A stretch of DNA of 64,000 nucleotides from assembly GCA_024280015.1 (NCBI GenBank), contig JAJRQY010000140.1:1-64000 (forward strand). Direction: 5' to 3'. The stretch comes from Actinomycetes bacterium (GTDB lineage Bacteria > Actinomycetota > Acidimicrobiia > Acidimicrobiales > SZUA-35). A program made the translations under genes and the position numbers. The number at the start of each line of letters is the position of its first letter. Position 1 is the stretch's first letter. The notes under the pieces were generated by a model, which was not told where the DNA came from, did not search any database, and saw only the letters and a program-made list of their open reading frames with translations. Shown here piece by piece: positions 6,261-13,963 of this stretch.

Positions 6261-8660
6261 GTGAGTTATTTTGTAGGGATTGATCTCGGTACGACCTATA
6301 CGGCGGCCGCGATCTACCGAAACAATCGGGCAGCCATTTTTTCGCTCGGTGGCAGGTCGGCATCGATCCCCTCCGTCGTCCTTCTTCGAGAGGACGAGAC
6401 TGTCCTGACCGGCGATGCTGCGGTACGTCGCGCCATCACCGAACCCGAGCGCGTCGCTCGCGAGTTCAAGCGTCGTCTCGGTGACACCACCCCAATCATT
6501 GTTGGTGGCAGTCCCTACTCGGCAGAAGCGTTGATGGCCAGACTGCTCAAGTCGGTCTTGGAAGAGGTGGAGAAGCGAGAAGGCGAACCGCCAGAAGGCA
6601 TCGCTATTTCCCATCCGGCCAATTGGGGGCTGTACAAGATTGACCTGCTCAAGCAGGCGGTTCGTTTGGCTGGTCTCAATGACGACACCGTGACCCTGCT
6701 GACCGAGCCCGAAGCTGCGGTGATTTCCTATGCCTCCCAGGAGCGGGTCGAGGCCGGTGAAGTTGTCGCCGTGTATGACCTTGGCGGCGGTACGTTCGAT
6801 GCTGCTGTTCTTCGCCGAACCGAAGCAGGCTTCGAGATCATTGGCAAGCCCGAAGGGATCGAACGCCTTGGTGGTATTGATTTTGATGCCGCCGTCTTTG
6901 CCCACGTAGCCCGCTCCCTTGACGGAGCCCTGGGCAAGCTTGATCCGGACGATTCGGCCGCCCAAGCGGCGATGGCCAGGCTTCGCCAGGATTGCGTCGA
7001 CGCTAAGGTAGCCCTCTCGGCCGACACCGATGCCACCATTCCGGTTTTGTTGCCGAATCTCCAGACCGATGTTCGCATCACCAGACGCGAGTACGAGTCA
7101 CTGATCCGGCCGTCATTGGTTGACAGTATCGAGGCCATGCGTCGAGCACTGGTGAGTGCGGGTGTGACCGCTGAAGAAGTGTCGCGGGTCTTGTTGGTCG
7201 GCGGATCCAGCCGCACGCCATTGATTGCCCAGCTTGTTTCCTCTGAGCTTGGGCGCCCGGTTGCCGTTGATGCCCACCCAAAGCATGCGGTCGCGTTGGG
7301 TGCAGCCCATGCTGCTGCGGGGACTGTTGGTGCTGAACTGGACACGACCACAGCGGCCGTCCCAGCGACTCCACCAACGCCGTCCACTCCACCAACACCG
7401 TCTAATCCTCCAACGCCGACTGAAGCTAAATCGGCTGTGCCCCCGACTCCGGCGAAAAAGTCGACACCACCAAGTCCGCCTGCTTCAATAGCTAATGTAC
7501 CTGCAGCGCCTCCTACGCCGTCGACCCCGGCGAAACCAGCCGTTCCGCCAACCCCGTCCTCGATCTTTGAGGAACCGACGCCGGCTGTGCCGTCCAGTTC
7601 TGCTGGTGTCCCTGTTGTTCCCAGTGACGTGGCTCCGAAACCGAAGAAGCCAGAACCAGCCAAACCGGCAGCAAAGAAGCCAGAACCGAAGATGCCGCCG
7701 ACACCGGTCGTGGAGCGGCCTACCGGGGCCCTGCCAACATCTGGTCCTCCGCCAAGGCTGGTGGAAACTCCAAAGTCAGCTGAGCCGCCAGTGACCACCC
7801 CCCACGGAGCTGTCAAGGGTTCGGATGCGCCAGGAGCGCCGGTCGACGTCTCCAGCAAGAGTCGCGGCCCGCTGATCGCTGCCCTCGTTGGTGTGGTGGC
7901 CGTGATCGGTATTGGCGGATTCGCCATCTCTCAACTTGGCGGCGGTGATGATGGAGTGGGTACTACCGGAACGTCCGAGGTGGTCCAGTCCACCACGACC
8001 GAACCAGGTGACGATCCAACGACCACCGAAGCGGTGGCAGACACCACAACTCCGACCGAAGCTCCCGTCGTCAGCGTTCCTGACGACGAGCTAACCGAAG
8101 ACGTGTTTCTCGCCCTCAAGGACTCAATCGGCCTGCTTGAAGTCAGCGTGGCCCAAGGAACGGTCACCCTTGTTGGCTACGCCGACTCCAGTGTCGATCG
8201 AGATGCAGCGAGGGACACGGCCGGCGGCATCGAGGGCGCAGGAGTGATAGTCAACAACATCGTGGTGCATACCGAAGATGAGCTGTGCACCGATCTGATC
8301 CAGTCCCAGCCTCGTTGGGCCTGTATCACCGACGCTTGGATCGATGTTGATGGCAGCGTTAACGCCATTTTCGAGTCCCAGGACGGTGGAACAAGCTTCA
8401 GCGTCGGCTCCAGTTTTCACCTCCATGTCTTCGGCAGTCAGATCGATCCAATCAATGCTGGTGCGAATGGCGACGCCTCCAAAGGCGGCGGGCCCTGGCA
8501 GGTGTGGGACATCACGCCAGGATTCAACGATACGCCGGTGGCCGTCTTTGGATCAGCGGAGATCCCGGAGAAGCTGTGCGTGCGAATTGCCACCCCAAGA
8601 CACACACTTGAATCCCTCGACTCGGGCAACTGCTTCCCTATTCGCTTCGAAGAAGGCTGA
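6261..8660 (+). CDS. Membrane-anchored Hsp70-type ATPase with outer BON-like domain
   Basis: 799 residues from GTG 6261, with GGAGGGA 10 nt upstream. Residues 1-370 are an actin-fold Hsp70 ATPase: phosphate-1 GIDLGTTYT near the N terminus, phosphate-2 DLGGGTFD around 172, and adenosine motif VGGSSRTP around 315. The beta-sandwich substrate-binding domain and EEVD-type tail of DnaK are absent. Instead a Pro/Thr/Ser/Ala-rich linker (about 370-530) leads to one membrane helix at about 536-558, a Thr-rich spacer, and an outer domain of about 220 residues whose first part resembles a BON fold and which carries three Cys. The ATPase should face the cytoplasm and the tail the outside, linking ATP state to the envelope. 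Hsp70-family genes with such tails occur near iniBAC-like loci in actinobacteria. Confidence 0.8.
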   Translation: MSYFVGIDLGTTYTAAAIYRNNRAAIFSLGGRSASIPSVVLLREDETVLTGDAAVRRAITEPERVAREFKRRLGDTTPIIVGGSPYSAEALMARLLKSVLEEVEKREGEPPEGIAISHPANWGLYKIDLLKQAVRLAGLNDDTVTLLTEPEAAVISYASQERVEAGEVVAVYDLGGGTFDAAVLRRTEAGFEIIGKPEGIERLGGIDFDAAVFAHVARSLDGALGKLDPDDSAAQAAMARLRQDCVDAKVALSADTDATIPVLLPNLQTDVRITRREYESLIRPSLVDSIEAMRRALVSAGVTAEEVSRVLLVGGSSRTPLIAQLVSSELGRPVAVDAHPKHAVALGAAHAAAGTVGAELDTTTAAVPATPPTPSTPPTPSNPPTPTEAKSAVPPTPAKKSTPPSPPASIANVPAAPPTPSTPAKPAVPPTPSSIFEEPTPAVPSSSAGVPVVPSDVAPKPKKPEPAKPAAKKPEPKMPPTPVVERPTGALPTSGPPPRLVETPKSAEPPVTTPHGAVKGSDAPGAPVDVSSKSRGPLIAALVGVVAVIGIGGFAISQLGGGDDGVGTTGTSEVVQSTTTEPGDDPTTTEAVADTTTPTEAPVVSVPDDELTEDVFLALKDSIGLLEVSVAQGTVTLVGYADSSVDRDAARDTAGGIEGAGVIVNNIVVHTEDELCTDLIQSQPRWACITDAWIDVDGSVNAIFESQDGGTSFSVGSSFHLHVFGSQIDPINAGANGDASKGGGPWQVWDITPGFNDTPVAVFGSAEIPEKLCVRIATPRHTLESLDSGNCFPIRFEEG
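7360..7570 (+). repeat. Pro-Thr-Pro-Ser coding repeats
   Basis: Imperfect 12-15 bp units coding PPTPS/PPTPT make up the linker of the Hsp70-type protein. Confidence 0.6.
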
Positions 8661-8676
8661 CCAAGGAGCTGACCGA

Positions 8677-8711
8677 GAGGGCTAGGCCAGATTCGGACTG
8701 GCCCAGCCCTC
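8677..8711. terminator. Bidirectional terminator
   Basis: Two stacked stems (7 bp and 6 bp separated by one A-C mismatch) with a 7-nt loop lie between the convergent Hsp70-type and hydrolase genes and overlap the hydrolase stop. Confidence 0.65.
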
Positions 8712-9552
8712 AGGGTGGGGTGAGTTCGTCCTTGAACGCAGTCACCACGTCAGCGGCAATCAGATCGGGTGACTCCAGGGGGCCGAAGTGGCCGATGAAG
8801 TCGTGCTCGACCAGGGTGCCGTTCTTGACTGTTTCGACAATGGCCGGTGCCAGCACAGCTGGGCCCCAACCGGCATTGGCTTGCCCTAAGGCAACCGTGA
8901 TTGGTAGCTGCAAGTCGACAATTCGTTCCAGCGTCATCTTCTCCTCGCACTCAAAGGAGCGGGCTTCACTCTCACCTCGACACGCCAACTGCACCGTCCC
9001 ATCGGCCAGGTCGACAAATCCGTGCTGGACGTAGGCGGCCAGCACGTCGGCCCGCAGCATGCTCAATGGAGGCTTGCTGGCATAGCGGGCAAGGGCATCG
9101 GCCCTGGATGCGAAGATTTCTCGTCGGCGTCTGGCCGGGCCGCTCATTGGATTGCCGGTCCGCCCGAGTAGGAACTCCTCAGCGAAGACGATTGGCTCGA
9201 ACAGATAGGCGGCTCGAATCAGGCCGGGTCGAGCAAGTTCGGCCAACAGTGTTGCCGCACCTCCAAGTGAGTGCCCAAAAGCCAGAATTGAGGTCACGCC
9301 GATGGCGTCGACACAGGCGATCAGGTCTTGGCCCATGCCCGACCAAGCAAAGTCCCCATCTGGGGGCATGGCCGACGCCCCATGGCCCCGGAAATCCAGA
9401 GCCCAGACATGAAAATGTTCCACCAACGACTTGGCCATTGGTTCATAGGCACCGCCGTGAAAACCAGTGGCATGGCTGATGATCAGATCGGGGCCCGTCC
9501 CCCCAAAGTCTCGAAGCTCGATGGCGCAGCCGTCGCGGGATTCAACCTTCAC
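8710..9552 (-). CDS. Alpha/beta hydrolase of the benzoate cluster
   Basis: About 280 residues from GTG 9552 (GAAGGG 9 nt upstream); an in-frame TTG at 9591 would add 13 residues. Nucleophile elbow GHSLGG, an early oxyanion region around SHATGFHG, and a C-terminal GHFGPLE that supplies the catalytic His mark the fold. The gene follows the benzoate-CoA ligase on the same strand with a gap of about 80 bp. In box-pathway clusters an extra hydrolase could act as an acyl-CoA thioesterase or ring-opening lactone hydrolase; the substrate cannot be read from the sequence. It converges on the Hsp70-type gene. Confidence 0.8.
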   Translation of the reverse strand: MKVESRDGCAIELRDFGGTGPDLIISHATGFHGGAYEPMAKSLVEHFHVWALDFRGHGASAMPPDGDFAWSGMGQDLIACVDAIGVTSILAFGHSLGGAATLLAELARPGLIRAAYLFEPIVFAEEFLLGRTGNPMSGPARRRREIFASRADALARYASKPPLSMLRADVLAAYVQHGFVDLADGTVQLACRGESEARSFECEEKMTLERIVDLQLPITVALGQANAGWGPAVLAPAIVETVKNGTLVEHDFIGHFGPLESPDLIAADVVTAFKDELTPP

Positions 9553-9631
9553 GTGTATTGGGCCCTTCGTCTGCAGCCTTCTCCAATCCAAACGGATCCC
9601 GTCTGGTCAGGGCTGGGTGAACGGCGAAACC

Positions 9632-11158
9632 TTACTCGGTTGGTTGACGAAGTCGGAATCGTTGGATCTTGCCCGTCGCTGTCTTAGGAAGATCGGGAAC
9701 GATGTGGACCTGTCGGGGTCGCTTGTAGCCAGCCAGTTGCTCCCGGCAGTACTGGATGAGTAGGTCGCCAAAGGCAGCCGCAGGCAGGGCAGTCTGGTCT
9801 TGATCGACCGGTATGACGAAGGCAACCGGCCGCAGAATGCCCTCATCATCGGGTGAGCCAATAACCGCGGCTTCCAGTACCTCGGGATGAGAAATCAACA
9901 CACCTTCGACTTCGGCCGGCGAGACCCACTCGCCGCCGATCCGCAGCATGTCGTCGGCGCGTCCGAGGTATTGATAGAAGCCCTCGCCGTCTCGGACATA
10001 GAGGTCTCCAGTCAAGGTCCAGTCGCCACGGAAGGTCTCCCGAGTAGTTTTGCTGCGGCACCAATAGCCAGTGGCGGCAGAGTCGCCCCGGACTCGAAGC
10101 TTGCCCGGCATGTCAACCCCGCATTCGCTGCCCTCGTCGTCGACCACACGAATGTCATAGCCAGGTACGGGCACACCGCTGGTTCCGGCCTTGACCATCC
10201 CCGGCTTGTTCGACAGATACACGTGAAGCATCTCGGTTGAGCCGATGCCATCCAGAATTGTTACGCCAAAGAGCTCGCGGAACCTGTTGAACGTCTCGGC
10301 TGGCAGCGACTCGGCGGCCGAACATGCCAACCGGACCGAAGCAAACGCATCGGACGGTAGGTCAGCGTTGACCAGCGCGGCATAGAAGGTTGGAATGCAG
10401 AAGAAAAGGGTCGGCTTCTCCTTGGCGATGGTCTGGGCCACCATGGCGGGAGTCGGCGGCCTGGTGGGTACAAGAACCACACTGGCGCCAACGGCGAAGG
10501 GGAAGGTGATGGAGTTGCCGAGCCCGTAGGCATGAAACATTGGTCCGACCGAGTAGCAGCGGTCGTCTTTGGTGACGCCAAGCACATTGGTGGCAAAGGT
10601 ATCGCTGGTGACCTTCAGATCGACATGTCGGTGCATGGCCAGCTTGGGGCGCCCGGTAGTCCCTGATGTACAGAGCCAGAAGCCCGGCGATTCTTCCCAT
10701 GTGTCATAGGCGTCCGACTGGTCGGTGGTCGATTGAGCGAAACTGTCCCACTCGTCAGTTCGTACCACATGCTGGATCTCGGGTGCATCGGGGAGCAAGG
10801 TTTCCAGCGAACCTGCTCGCTCGCTGGAGATCACCAGAATCCGAGCACGAGCATCGGCGATGATCACGGCAAGATCGCGACCAGGTAGAAGAGGATTGGT
10901 CAGAACCGGAACCGCTCCAATACGCATCGCTCCAAGGAAGGTGGCTACGAACTGCACCGAGTCCAACATCACCATGGCCACCCGTTCCTCGGGCCGCACT
11001 CCCAGGGCGCGCAATCCGCTGGCAACCGCCTTGATCTCTTCCAGGAGATCGGCGTAGGTGGTGGTTGTCCCCTCACAACGAATGGCGATTCGATCCCCCC
11101 GTCCCTCTCGGACGTGGCGTTCGACCAGCCAATCGGTGGCGTTGAAGAATTCGTGCAT
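9632..11158 (-). CDS. Benzoate-CoA ligase family protein
   Basis: 508 residues, the usual length of benzoate-CoA ligases. ANL-superfamily motifs: AMP-binding TSGTTGRPK near residue 172, GIGSTEM around 310, TGDLYVRDGEG near 390, and the C-terminal catalytic Lys in KTATGKIQR. The enzyme would convert benzoate, ATP and CoA to benzoyl-CoA in the cytoplasm, the first step of the box pathway. Downstream of the PaaX-type regulator gene with 52 bp between and followed by the hydrolase, it is probably in a three-gene transcript divergent from boxC-boxB. Substituted benzoates are possible substrates. Confidence 0.88.
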   Translation of the reverse strand: MHEFFNATDWLVERHVREGRGDRIAIRCEGTTTTYADLLEEIKAVASGLRALGVRPEERVAMVMLDSVQFVATFLGAMRIGAVPVLTNPLLPGRDLAVIIADARARILVISSERAGSLETLLPDAPEIQHVVRTDEWDSFAQSTTDQSDAYDTWEESPGFWLCTSGTTGRPKLAMHRHVDLKVTSDTFATNVLGVTKDDRCYSVGPMFHAYGLGNSITFPFAVGASVVLVPTRPPTPAMVAQTIAKEKPTLFFCIPTFYAALVNADLPSDAFASVRLACSAAESLPAETFNRFRELFGVTILDGIGSTEMLHVYLSNKPGMVKAGTSGVPVPGYDIRVVDDEGSECGVDMPGKLRVRGDSAATGYWCRSKTTRETFRGDWTLTGDLYVRDGEGFYQYLGRADDMLRIGGEWVSPAEVEGVLISHPEVLEAAVIGSPDDEGILRPVAFVIPVDQDQTALPAAAFGDLLIQYCREQLAGYKRPRQVHIVPDLPKTATGKIQRFRLRQPTE

Positions 11159-11210
11159 GATGGAGGTCCTTGGATTCGAGTCCGGGGTCAGGTAGAGGTG
11201 GTGTCAGTGG

Positions 11211-12143
11211 TCATTTGGACAATAGTTCTTCGCTCTGGTTCCACCAGCGGTGCGCGCTTGAGCTCCAACGCTGATTGAGTTCGTGATAGCGCAGGGCAGC
11301 TTGATGTCCCGGCCAATCTGCTGGCAGGAGCGCTGGTGGAAGATCGGGGTCGAGGAAGGGGAAGCGGCGCCAAGAATGAAGAAGCTGGATGAGGGCATGA
11401 GCATGTTGGGATTCGCTACTTGTTGCCAGCTCATCGGCCTGCCGGAGAAATTGCTCATATTGGGACCGGACCAAAGAGAGGTCCCAAGCCCGTTCAGCCA
11501 GCTGCAGCGGGTCACCCATTGTTCCGTGTGTAGCGGTGAAGGAATGCACATTCTTCACCCCGGTCTCAGCCAGTACTCGCATGGCCTCGGCCTCCCGCTC
11601 TGGCCGAGTTGAGATCCACCAACCTTGACCAAGGGATCCGAATCCAGCCCAGTTGAGCCCAGACGCAAGCTGGTATCGAACCTTGCGATCTCGCTCCGGA
11701 AGCGAAGCACTAAGTAGGAGCCATTCCCCGTTCCAGGCCGGAGCTTCGAGACCGAATCCGTAGATGCGCGCCGCACCGTCTTCGAGCAAGCCTTGGAGTT
11801 CGGGACTGAGTGTCCAGCGAGTCCGTCGGCCAACCTTGTCCTTGCGGAGCCAGTCCCGTTCGGCCAGGCGGCTGATGGCTTGGCGGGCCGCCTTTTCTTC
11901 AACGCCATGCATCCCAAGACCTTCGACAATTGTCTGAGTCCAGGCCGAGCCGCCATTGCTTAAGACGAATTCGCCAAGCAAGGTAAGCAGCAAACCACGA
12001 GATGACTTCGCCGTAGCCGTACCGTTCTTCTTCGCTCCAAGAACCGGAGCGAGTAGCTCATCGGCTGACTTTGATGAATCCGCAGAGCCAGGTTTATATT
12101 CTACAAAAAGGTTGTTCTCGTTGATTAAATCATGGTATATCAA
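11211..12143 (-). CDS. PaaX-family transcriptional regulator
   Basis: About 310 residues if the TTG at 12143 is used; the frame stays open to ATG 12284, which lies inside boxC and is unlikely, and no ATG or GTG lies between. The family core starts at the helix-turn-helix beginning SRGLLLTLLGEFVL and includes the wing motif around RQAISRLAERDWL, then the PaaX effector region and C-terminal domain with the LIQLLHSWRRFPFLDPDLP stretch typical of the family. PaaX proteins repress phenylacetate genes in response to an aryl-CoA; here it sits between the ligase gene and boxC and should respond to benzoyl-CoA or a related thioester. Confidence 0.8.
   Translation of the reverse strand: MIYHDLINENNLFVEYKPGSADSSKSADELLAPVLGAKKNGTATAKSSRGLLLTLLGEFVLSNGGSAWTQTIVEGLGMHGVEEKAARQAISRLAERDWLRKDKVGRRTRWTLSPELQGLLEDGAARIYGFGLEAPAWNGEWLLLSASLPERDRKVRYQLASGLNWAGFGSLGQGWWISTRPEREAEAMRVLAETGVKNVHSFTATHGTMGDPLQLAERAWDLSLVRSQYEQFLRQADELATSSESQHAHALIQLLHSWRRFPFLDPDLPPALLPADWPGHQAALRYHELNQRWSSSAHRWWNQSEELLSK
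12121..12143. promoter_or_regulatory. Imperfect operator-like dyad in the box divergon
   Basis: Half-sites TTGAT (12121-12125) and ATCAA (12139-12143) face each other in an AT-rich patch of the divergent promoter region between the PaaX-type gene and boxC. This is a candidate PaaX operator; spacing and sequence were judged by eye. Confidence 0.35.
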
Positions 12144-12154
12144 TGAGGAGTGAA

Positions 12155-12214
12155 ATGAAAGCTCCGAATGGAACGGCCAACGGAGTAGAACGAACGGGTC
12201 CCCGAGCAACGTGA
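12155..12214 (+). CDS. 19-codon leader ORF overlapping boxC start
   Basis: ATG 12155 has a good ribosome-binding site (TGAGGAG, 12144-12150) and runs 19 codons to TGA 12212-12214. The last base triplet overlaps the boxC GTG as GTGA, and boxC has no ribosome-binding site of its own. The peptide is rich in Gly, Thr, Ala and Pro with no obvious function, so the likely role is translational coupling. If a sequencing error created the frame change, this would instead be the true N terminus of BoxC. Confidence 0.45.
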   Translation: MKAPNGTANGVERTGPRAT

Positions 12215-13935
12215 CTGCCTCCACTGAAACATCGCAATCCTCCAACACCCAATCACCCTCGGGTGGGCTCGCACCCGCTGTCACTCTGACACCAGCGGGT
12301 GCCCTGACACCGGCCGGTACCCCGATGATGGACTTCGAGCGCGAACGTGATGCCTACGCCCATTGGCGGGTCGAGTTTGATGCGCCAATTGCCAGACTCA
12401 TCATGGACGTCGATCCCGATGGCGGTGCCATTGGTGACTATGAACTGAAGCTGAACAGCTATGACATTGGTGTCGACATCGAACTGGCTGCCATCATCCG
12501 TCGTATTCGCTTTGAGCACCCAGAGATCGGGTGCGTTGTTCTCGAGGGAGCGATTTCGGGCACATTCTGCGCCGGAGCGAACATTCGTATGCTGGCCATG
12601 GCACCACACGGGCACAAGATCAACTTCTGCAAGTTCACCAACGAGACCCGACTTGAGATTGAAGAGGCGTCAGCCAACTCCGGTCTTCGTTTCCTGGCCG
12701 CAATCAATGGTGCCTGTTCCGGAGGTGGCTACGAGCTTGCCATTTCGTGTGATCACCTCATTCTCATCGATGACCGTTCGACCGCGGTGTCTCTCCCCGA
12801 GGTCCCCCTTCTGGGGGTTATGCCTGGAACCGGTGGCTTGACCCGAGTGACCGACAAGCGCGGCGTTCGCCGAGACCGAGCCGACGTCTTTGCCACCAAG
12901 ACCGAGGGTGTCGCCGGTGCCGAGGCCTTGGAGTGGAAACTGGTTGACGAGTTAGCAAAACCATCAACCTTTGATCAATCTGTTCTTGACCGGGCAACGC
13001 AGATGGCAGAAACATCTGACCGGAATCCTGATGACGCGCCTCTGGTGATCCCGCCGCTCGACCGTGAGTTGTCCGACGATGCAGTTTCCTACCGCTATGT
13101 CACCGCACAGATCGAACGCGGAACCCGCAGTGTCACCATCACCATTGCTGCCTCGGCCGATGATGACTGGCCCCTGCGTTCTGCTCTTGAGTTGGACGAC
13201 CTGCTCCTTCACCTGCGGTTCAACGAGCCCGAGATTGGCACGATCCTGATGAAGACGGTTGGATCGGCCGACGACGTGATGGTTCACGACGCCCGGTTGT
13301 CCAATCCGTCCAGTCACGCCGAGCGTGAGACAACCCTGCTTTGGGCCCGCGTCCTTTCCCGCCTGGACCTGATGGCTCGTAGTCTCTTCGCCGTCATCGA
13401 CCCCGCCTCCTGCTTCGTCAGCATCCTGGCCGAGGTGGCCTTGGCCGCCGACCGCACCTACATGTTGGACGGCGTCTTCGAAGACGAAGACCATCCACTC
13501 CCGGCTGCCACCATGATGTTGAGCGAACTCAGCCTGGGGGCAATGCCAATGGCTAATGGTCTCACCCGGATGCAATCACGGCTCTGGCTCGATGACGAAG
13601 GTTTGGAAGCAGCCCTGACCATGGTTGGCAAGCCGGTTGAAGCGGCCCAGGCGGTCCGACTGGGGATGGCAACCATCAACCCGGATGATCTTGACTGGGA
13701 AGACGAGATCCGCATCGCCATTGAAGAGCGGGCAACCTACTCACCTGACGCCCTGACCGGCATGGAAGCCAATCATCGTTTCTGTGGCCCGGAAACCATG
13801 GCAACCAAAATCTTCGGCCGGCTCTCGGCCTGGCAGAACTGGATCTTCTATCGCCCCAACGCCAGCAGTGAAACGGGCTCACTCCGTAGCTACGGTTCAG
13901 GCAGCCGCGGCGACTTCGATCTCAAACGTACCTAA
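12211..13935 (+). CDS. boxC: BoxC, 2,3-epoxybenzoyl-CoA dihydrolase
   Basis: 574 residues; family members are about 550. It is an enoyl-CoA hydratase/crotonase-type protein with the BoxC signature YELKLNSYDIGVDIELA, RIRFEHPEI, SGTFCAGANI and NGACSGGGYELA. It opens the ring of 2,3-epoxybenzoyl-CoA to 3,4-dehydroadipyl-CoA semialdehyde and formate. The first 38 residues are a Ser/Thr/Ala/Pro-rich extension before MMDFERERDAYAHW, so an alternative start at 12325 is possible. Translation probably depends on the overlapping leader ORF. boxB follows after 28 bp. Confidence 0.92.
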   Translation: MTASTETSQSSNTQSPSGGLAPAVTLTPAGALTPAGTPMMDFERERDAYAHWRVEFDAPIARLIMDVDPDGGAIGDYELKLNSYDIGVDIELAAIIRRIRFEHPEIGCVVLEGAISGTFCAGANIRMLAMAPHGHKINFCKFTNETRLEIEEASANSGLRFLAAINGACSGGGYELAISCDHLILIDDRSTAVSLPEVPLLGVMPGTGGLTRVTDKRGVRRDRADVFATKTEGVAGAEALEWKLVDELAKPSTFDQSVLDRATQMAETSDRNPDDAPLVIPPLDRELSDDAVSYRYVTAQIERGTRSVTITIAASADDDWPLRSALELDDLLLHLRFNEPEIGTILMKTVGSADDVMVHDARLSNPSSHAERETTLLWARVLSRLDLMARSLFAVIDPASCFVSILAEVALAADRTYMLDGVFEDEDHPLPAATMMLSELSLGAMPMANGLTRMQSRLWLDDEGLEAALTMVGKPVEAAQAVRLGMATINPDDLDWEDEIRIAIEERATYSPDALTGMEANHRFCGPETMATKIFGRLSAWQNWIFYRPNASSETGSLRSYGSGSRGDFDLKRT

Positions 13936-13963
13936 GAAAACACCACCCAACCGAAAGGCCGAC

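Noticed and set aside
6728-7927. Long minus-strand ORF opposite the Hsp70-type gene (399 codons)
   Set aside because: It mirrors the Pro/Thr/Ser-rich linker codons, has Gly/Ala/Val low complexity, no start signal and no domain; the plus-strand Hsp70 motifs are unambiguous.
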